The notes under the pieces: generated by a model
Databases searched by the model: none
What the model was told of the DNA's origin: nothing
The model's input: only the letters and a program-made list of their open reading frames with translations
In this document: piece after piece, positions 59,685 through 64,000 of the stretch
How positions within the stretch are numbered: position 1 is the first letter of the stretch
Layout: each line of letters starts with the position of its first letter
Origin: Hyphomicrobiales bacterium
GTDB lineage: Bacteria > Pseudomonadota > Alphaproteobacteria > Rhizobiales > Rhizobiaceae
Assembly (NCBI GenBank): GCA_900468535.1
Contig: UBTY01000041.1
Span: forward strand, 124,001 to 188,000
Direction of reading: 5' to 3'
DNA: 64,000 nt
Translations under genes and position numbers: made by a program

Positions 59685-61304
59685 TCAGTGAGCGCCCGCG
59701 CCGGAAACGTGGCCGGGCTTTTTCAGAAGAAGTGTCGCAAGAAGGGCCACCACGAGCGCCACACCGAGCAGGAAAAACGTGTCGCTGAACGCCATGATAT
59801 TTGCCTGCTTGCGGACGCTGCCCGCGATAGCGACGACCGCTTTGTGGGTGGCGGTAGCTTGATCGCTGACGCCGTGGGTCATGAAGTAGTTCGTCAATCT
59901 AGCGACGCGGAACCGGGTTGCCTCCTCGAACACACTGATCGAGTTGGTCAGTATGTTGGAGTGGAACTGCTCGCGCTTCGAGATGAAGGTCTGGAGCGAG
60001 GCGATGCCTACAGCGCCACCGAGGTTGCGCATCATGTTGAAGAGCGCCGAAGCCGATCCCGCGTTCTCCTGTTCGATGCCAGCGGTGGCGATCGCCGACA
60101 GCGGCGTGAACACCAAGGCTTGGCCGATAGCGCGCACCACGTTCGGCCAGAAGAGCTGGTCGCTCGCGTAATCGCCCGTCATGTGAACATTCATGAAGTT
60201 CGAGGCGGCGAAAAGCGCGAAGCCGACGATGATCAGCAGGCGGACGTCGAAGCGTTTCATCAGCCGGGGCACGAGCGGGATCAGGAGGAGCTGCGGGATA
60301 CCCGTCCAGGCCAACACCATGCCGATCTGCTCGGAATTGTAGCCCTGGATGCGGGAGAGATAGATCGGCAGGACGAAGGCCGAGCCATAAAGCGCGATGC
60401 CGAGCAAGAAATTCGCGACGATGCCGAAACCGAAATTGCGGCGGAGCATCAGGCGCAGGTTCAAGAGCGGATGGGCGGCCCGTAGTTCGATTATAAGGAA
60501 AAGCGTCAGCGATACGGCTGCGATGACGGACAAGCGGACGATGAAATCGGAGCCGAACCAATCTTCCTTGTTTCCTTCTTCGAGCACCGTCTGAAGCGCC
60601 GCCAGACCGATCGCCATGGTCACGATGCCCGGCCAGTCGCCCTTGGCAAGCAGGCCGAGGTTCATCGGCGAGCGATCGAGCGATGCCCAGAGCATGGCAA
60701 CCATGATGGAGCCGGGTACGAGGTTGACGTAGAAAATGAACTCCCAGCCGTAGTTTTCGGTTAGGTATCCGCCGATGGTCGGGCCGATAGCCGGAGCGAA
60801 GGTCGCCGATAGAGCGAACAGGGCGAGACCAATCGGCTGCTTCGGCTTGGGAAGAAGCGTGATGATGATGGTGAAGGCCATCGGGATCAACACGCCGCCG
60901 GAGAAGCCCTGGATGGCGCGCAGCAAGATCATCTGCTGGAGGTTCACGGCGAACGCGCAGGCGACCGAGAACACGAGGAACATGATCGCATTGACGAGCA
61001 GGTAGCTGCGGACCGAGAACACCCGTGCAAGCCAGCCGCTGAGAGGGATCACCACGATTTCCGCTATGAGATAGGATGTGGAAATCCAGCCACCGTCGTC
61101 CTTGCCGGCACCGATCGCGCCCTGGATATCCGCCAGCGAGGCATTGACGATCTGGATGTTGAGAACGGCCATGAAGGCGCCGAGCGTCGAGCCAACAACG
61201 GCGCACCACATGCGCAATGCGCTCATCTCGGATTTTGCGGGGGCTTGGGGAGCCGTCGTCCGCTGAGGCTTGTCGTTATTCACTGCGAGCTGAAGAGTAG
61301 CCAC
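59685..61304 (-). CDS. emrB: DHA2 family MFS multidrug efflux transporter (EmrB type)
   Basis: A 539-residue protein with 14 membrane segments. Motif A-type loops are GWLARVFSVRSY; PIGLALFALSATFAPAIGPTIGGYL is the DHA2 motif C. The start is a GTG at 61304 with AAGGAG upstream. With the adjoining EmrA fusion protein and an outer-membrane channel from elsewhere it should expel toxic compounds across both membranes. Confidence 0.92.
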   Translation of the reverse strand: MATLQLAVNNDKPQRTTAPQAPAKSEMSALRMWCAVVGSTLGAFMAVLNIQIVNASLADIQGAIGAGKDDGGWISTSYLIAEIVVIPLSGWLARVFSVRSYLLVNAIMFLVFSVACAFAVNLQQMILLRAIQGFSGGVLIPMAFTIIITLLPKPKQPIGLALFALSATFAPAIGPTIGGYLTENYGWEFIFYVNLVPGSIMVAMLWASLDRSPMNLGLLAKGDWPGIVTMAIGLAALQTVLEEGNKEDWFGSDFIVRLSVIAAVSLTLFLIIELRAAHPLLNLRLMLRRNFGFGIVANFLLGIALYGSAFVLPIYLSRIQGYNSEQIGMVLAWTGIPQLLLIPLVPRLMKRFDVRLLIIVGFALFAASNFMNVHMTGDYASDQLFWPNVVRAIGQALVFTPLSAIATAGIEQENAGSASALFNMMRNLGGAVGIASLQTFISKREQFHSNILTNSISVFEEATRFRVARLTNYFMTHGVSDQATATHKAVVAIAGSVRKQANIMAFSDTFFLLGVALVVALLATLLLKKPGHVSGAGAH

Positions 61305-61382
61305 GACTTATCTCCTTCCGGTTTGCCCGGAATCTCTCATGACGGTGCATTGCCGATAATCGCGAAAGGAACGGAAGAACCG

Positions 61383-61402
61383 TCCGCTATGAGCGGATAG
61401 TC
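61383..61402. repeat. GAGCGGATA-containing hairpin between emrA and emrB
   Basis: TCCGCT (61383-61388), three bases, AGCGGA (61392-61397) form a short inverted repeat. The word GAGCGGATAGTC (61391-61402) matches 11 of 12 bases of GAGCGGATAATC at 62694-62705 before the LysR gene. It could be another binding site for that regulator. Confidence 0.35.
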
Positions 61403-61403
61403 T

Positions 61404-62579
61404 TCATTTCCCTGCGGGCTGCGCGTCCTTGGTGTCGATCTCTGGTTCGACGGACATGCCCGAGCGCAGGCGGCCGGCAATCTCGTCGTTGTCGATGACG
61501 ATCTTCACCGGAATGCGCTGGACGATTTTGGTGAAGTTGCCGGTCGCGTTGTCCGGCGGCAGCAGTGAAAACTCGAGGCCGCTTGCCGGCGAGATGCTGT
61601 CGACGTGACCCTTCACATCAAGATCAGGGAAGCTGTCAACCTTCACCTCGACCGACTGGCCGGGCTTTATGAACGTCAGTTGAGTTTCCTTGAAGTTGGC
61701 TACCACGTAGACGGAATGCAGGGGAACGACGGCCATCAACTGCGTCCCTGACGTGACGTACTGGCCAACGCGGATGGAGCGCGCGCCGACTGTGCCGTCG
61801 ACCGCGGCGACGATGTTCGTGTAGGAGAGGTTCAGCTCCGCCTGGCTTGCGGCTGCAGCAGCGCGGTCGCGCTGCGCCACAGCCTGGTCGCGTTGGGTCT
61901 TGAGAACCGGCACCTTGTTTTTTGCGGTGACGAGCGCGGCCTGGTCGCGTTCTACGGCAGCGGAAGCTTGGTCCATCAGGGATTGCGTTTGCTCGGCCTT
62001 GGATTGGCTACCTGCACCGCTGACGATCAGCCGGGCGTTTCTGGCGGCCTCCGACTTCGCGAAGACCAACGAGGCATTGGAGGCGTTTACCGCGGCCTTG
62101 GATTGATCGATCACCGACTGCTGTAGCTCGATCTGAGCATCGATGTTGGTGATGGCTGCTTCGGCAGCCTTTACGTCGGCGCGTGCCTGGTTGAGGGCGG
62201 CCTGAAAGTCGCGGTCATCGATACGTGCAAGAACCTGTCCGGCCTTGACCAGGTCGTTGTCATTGACCAACACTTCCTTGATGTAGCCTCCGACCTTCGG
62301 CGCAATGGTCGTGTAGTCGGCCTTCACGTATGCGTCGTCGGTGGCTTCGATGAAGCGGCCCACCGTCCAGTAATCGTGGCCGAAGTGCACGCCGTAGGCC
62401 ACACCCGCCAGGAGAACAAGCGCAAGCGCTCCCTTCTTGAGGCCGGTCTTGCGGGATTTTCCCGTGGCAACGGGAGCGGCTTGTGCGGGCGTTTCAGCGG
62501 GAGCAGACGGAACGTCCTTGACCTTGCGATCTGCTTCGGCAGACGTTTCGAACACTTCCTTGCGGGGTAGTTCGACCAT
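61404..62579 (-). CDS. emrA: HlyD family membrane fusion protein (EmrA type)
   Basis: A 391-residue periplasmic adaptor with one N-terminal membrane anchor (GALALVLLAGVAYGVHFGH, about 50-70), biotinyl-lipoyl-like barrel (YIKEVLVNDNDLVKAGQVLARIDD), coiled-coil hairpin (about 130-250, repeated alanine- and glutamine-rich segments) and a beta-barrel from 260 (VDGTVGARSIRVGQYV). First gene of the emrAB-cyclase operon. AGGAGAATTCGAA precedes the ATG at 62579. Confidence 0.92.
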   Translation of the reverse strand: MVELPRKEVFETSAEADRKVKDVPSAPAETPAQAAPVATGKSRKTGLKKGALALVLLAGVAYGVHFGHDYWTVGRFIEATDDAYVKADYTTIAPKVGGYIKEVLVNDNDLVKAGQVLARIDDRDFQAALNQARADVKAAEAAITNIDAQIELQQSVIDQSKAAVNASNASLVFAKSEAARNARLIVSGAGSQSKAEQTQSLMDQASAAVERDQAALVTAKNKVPVLKTQRDQAVAQRDRAAAAASQAELNLSYTNIVAAVDGTVGARSIRVGQYVTSGTQLMAVVPLHSVYVVANFKETQLTFIKPGQSVEVKVDSFPDLDVKGHVDSISPASGLEFSLLPPDNATGNFTKIVQRIPVKIVIDNDEIAGRLRSGMSVEPEIDTKDAQPAGK

Positions 62580-62657
62580 TTCGAATTCTCCTGGGGTTTT
62601 GCGCGTAGGGCGCGAGTCTGTTCCGATGGAGTAAAGATGCCCCGCTGTTCATCGATT

Positions 62658-62705
62658 GATAATCCGCTTATATCGGTAAGCATCATACGCTCAGAGCGGA
62701 TAATC
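62658..62705. promoter_or_regulatory. candidate LysR operator between emrA and the divergent regulator
   Basis: GATAATCCGCT (62658-62668) and AGCGGATAATC (62695-62705) form an imperfect inverted repeat (10 of 11) with 26 bases between the arms. The pair lies 12 bases before the LysR start and about 80 bases before emrA, as expected for a shared LysR control region. Confidence 0.5.
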
Positions 62706-62716
62706 AGGGGGCGCGC

Positions 62717-63619
62717 ATGGATCGGCTCACAAGTCTTTCGGTCTTCGGCAAAGTAGTTGAATGTGGCGGTTTCACCGCAGCAGCCCGCCGCCTGAACATG
62801 TCGGTGACCATGGTCGCAACCCATGTCCAGTCGCTGGAAGAACGACTGGGCGTCCGGCTCCTCAACCGGACGACCCGCAAGGTAAGTCTCACCGAGACAG
62901 GCAAGTTCTACTACGACCGTTCTGCCCAGATCCTTGCCGATCTCGAAGAAGCGGACCGGGCGGCCGGCGCGCTGACCACAACGCCGCGAGGCACCCTCAA
63001 GCTCAATTCGACGGCAGCGATCGTGCGATTCCTGCTTCCGGTTCTGGACGAGTTCTTGCTGCTCTATCCAGCGGTAACGCTGGACCTTGGCATTAGTGAA
63101 CGGATGGTCGACATGGTCGAGGACGGCTACGACCTTGCCATCCGGACCGTTCCGCTCACCGACAATAGTCTCATCGCCCGCAAGCTCACGCCATGGCGGC
63201 ACATCCTCGTATGCTCGCCGAGCTACCTCGAAAAACACAAGGCACCCACAACGCTTGCCGATCTCGCCGGGCATGACTGCACGCGTTACACTTATTATCC
63301 CTACGGCGACGACTGGACGTTCGAGAACGAGGCGGGCGAGCGAAGCCGGGTGAAAGTGAGCGGATCGGTGGTGACGAACAGCGCCGAAACCCTGCGCCAC
63401 CTTGCGGTCAACGGCCGCGCCATGAGTCTCGCGCCCAGCTTCCTGGTGTCCGACGATCTGGCAGAAGGCCGTCTCGTTCCGCTGCTCCCGGATTACCGGG
63501 GGGTGGAGTTCACGATCAATGCTGTCTATCCGAATAGAAGTCATTTGCCGACGAAGGTCCGTCTGTTCATCGATCTGCTGGCGGATCGTTTTGCCGAACA
63601 TCGCAGGTGGATGAGCTAG
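62717..63619 (+). CDS. LysR family regulator divergent from emrAB
   Basis: A 300-residue LysR protein: HTH SVFGKVVECGGFTAAARRLNMSVTMVATHVQSLEERLGVRLL and effector domain from about 90 (TLKLNSTAAIVRFLLPVLDEF). The ATG at 62717 follows AGGGGG. Divergent position and the inverted repeat in between suggest that it controls the emrA-emrB-cyclase operon and itself. Confidence 0.9.
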   Translation: MDRLTSLSVFGKVVECGGFTAAARRLNMSVTMVATHVQSLEERLGVRLLNRTTRKVSLTETGKFYYDRSAQILADLEEADRAAGALTTTPRGTLKLNSTAAIVRFLLPVLDEFLLLYPAVTLDLGISERMVDMVEDGYDLAIRTVPLTDNSLIARKLTPWRHILVCSPSYLEKHKAPTTLADLAGHDCTRYTYYPYGDDWTFENEAGERSRVKVSGSVVTNSAETLRHLAVNGRAMSLAPSFLVSDDLAEGRLVPLLPDYRGVEFTINAVYPNRSHLPTKVRLFIDLLADRFAEHRRWMS

Positions 63620-64000
63620 CATACTGCCCACCTGAAATGCTTTGATGCTCAGAAGAGCGCGAGCATTGGGTCGCCGTGCGACCGGCGACGTCATTTCCTG
63701 TTGAGAACACGGATGTCCGCCTGGACGAGCCATAACGGGCGGCTCCCAAAATGCTTTTTGATCATAGGTGGCGATTGGCAGCCTAGATCGAAGACCCACG
63801 GCGGTCGAGGTATGCTTAGGTTTGGGAATGCACCCTCGCGACGACAGCGAGAGAATGATGAGACTCCCATGCTTCCGCTGCAATTCCCCTGCGTTCGCTG
63901 ATCGCGGAGACGCCAGCCCTGCATTTGCCGGCTCCTATACCGGAGCACGTTACTAACCTTCGTTTATCTATTTCCCCTCGCGTGCGTCGCATAGGATTCT
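63620..64000. other. end of window, 381 bases without a supported gene
   Basis: Short open frames occur on both strands, but none has a plausible start and recognised content. Nothing more can be said at the window edge. Confidence 0.35.

Noticed and set aside
1..64000. CRISPR arrays, tRNA or rRNA genes, insertion sequences
   Set aside because: No regular spaced repeats, no cloverleaf or rRNA text and no transposase-like protein were found.

Overview
The window is 64 kb of GC-rich, gene-dense DNA. It looks like a Rhizobiaceae-type alphaproteobacterium (Rhizobium, Agrobacterium or Ensifer group). The grounds are a glpSTPQUV-type glycerol ABC operon, a decayed RepB-family partition gene, many solute-binding-protein ABC operons, several LysR and LacI regulators, and three class III nucleotide cyclases. 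The load of catabolic and transport genes plus the repB remnant would suit a plasmid or chromid arm, but that is inference; no replication origin, rRNA or tRNA was seen.

Layout. 1-3.2 kb: the 3' end of an acetolactate-synthase-like gene, mug, a GlxA/AraC-type regulator, acuI and an ArsR regulator. 3.4-9.7 kb: an unaccompanied sucA, a gamma-glutamylcyclotransferase-like gene, an arginase-family gene and a cyclase. 9.7-15.8 kb: sugar ABC cluster A (TIM-barrel isomerase, dehydrogenase, two permeases, binding protein, LacI), with three matching palindromic operators and no ATPase of its own. 16.0-23.6 kb: cluster B (ATPase, two permeases, binding protein, nucleotidyltransferase, GH29 alpha-L-fucosidase) with a divergent LacI and its operators. 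23.8-24.6 kb: a repB/parB-like pseudogene. 24.7-32.9 kb: a seven-gene peptide operon in which a dpp/opp ABC transporter is joined to a class A beta-lactamase-fold hydrolase and a D-amino-acid transaminase, with a divergent LysR. 33.0-37.2 kb: a bufferin-type (DUF2282/MNIO/DUF2063/DoxX) copper-peptide operon with two precursors, divergent from an ECF sigma/NrsF anti-sigma pair. 37.5-39.0 kb: a transglutaminase-like cysteine proteinase and small hypotheticals. 39.2-46.8 kb: glpD and the glycerol ABC transporter. 46.9-50.2 kb: a cyclase-TPR protein and a GAF/HD-GYP protein. 50.6-55.6 kb: GST, a three-domain flavo-iron-sulfur fusion, a DUF1348 protein, LysR and acylphosphatase. 56.0-58.3 kb: LysR, a YkgJ-like protein and a cold-shock protein. 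58.5-63.6 kb: an emrA-emrB-cyclase operon with a divergent LysR.

The most interesting points are four. (1) The bufferin operon and its sigma-factor gene are preceded by the same promoter word, GTAAC-N17-CGTA, on opposite strands. (2) The glycerol transporter ATPases GlpS and GlpT carry complementary defects, which predicts one working and one degenerate ATP site. (3) The peptide operon pairs uptake with a serine hydrolase and a D-amino-acid transaminase. (4) A cyclase gene sits 11 bases behind emrB, and repeated GAGCGGATA elements lie in the emr region.
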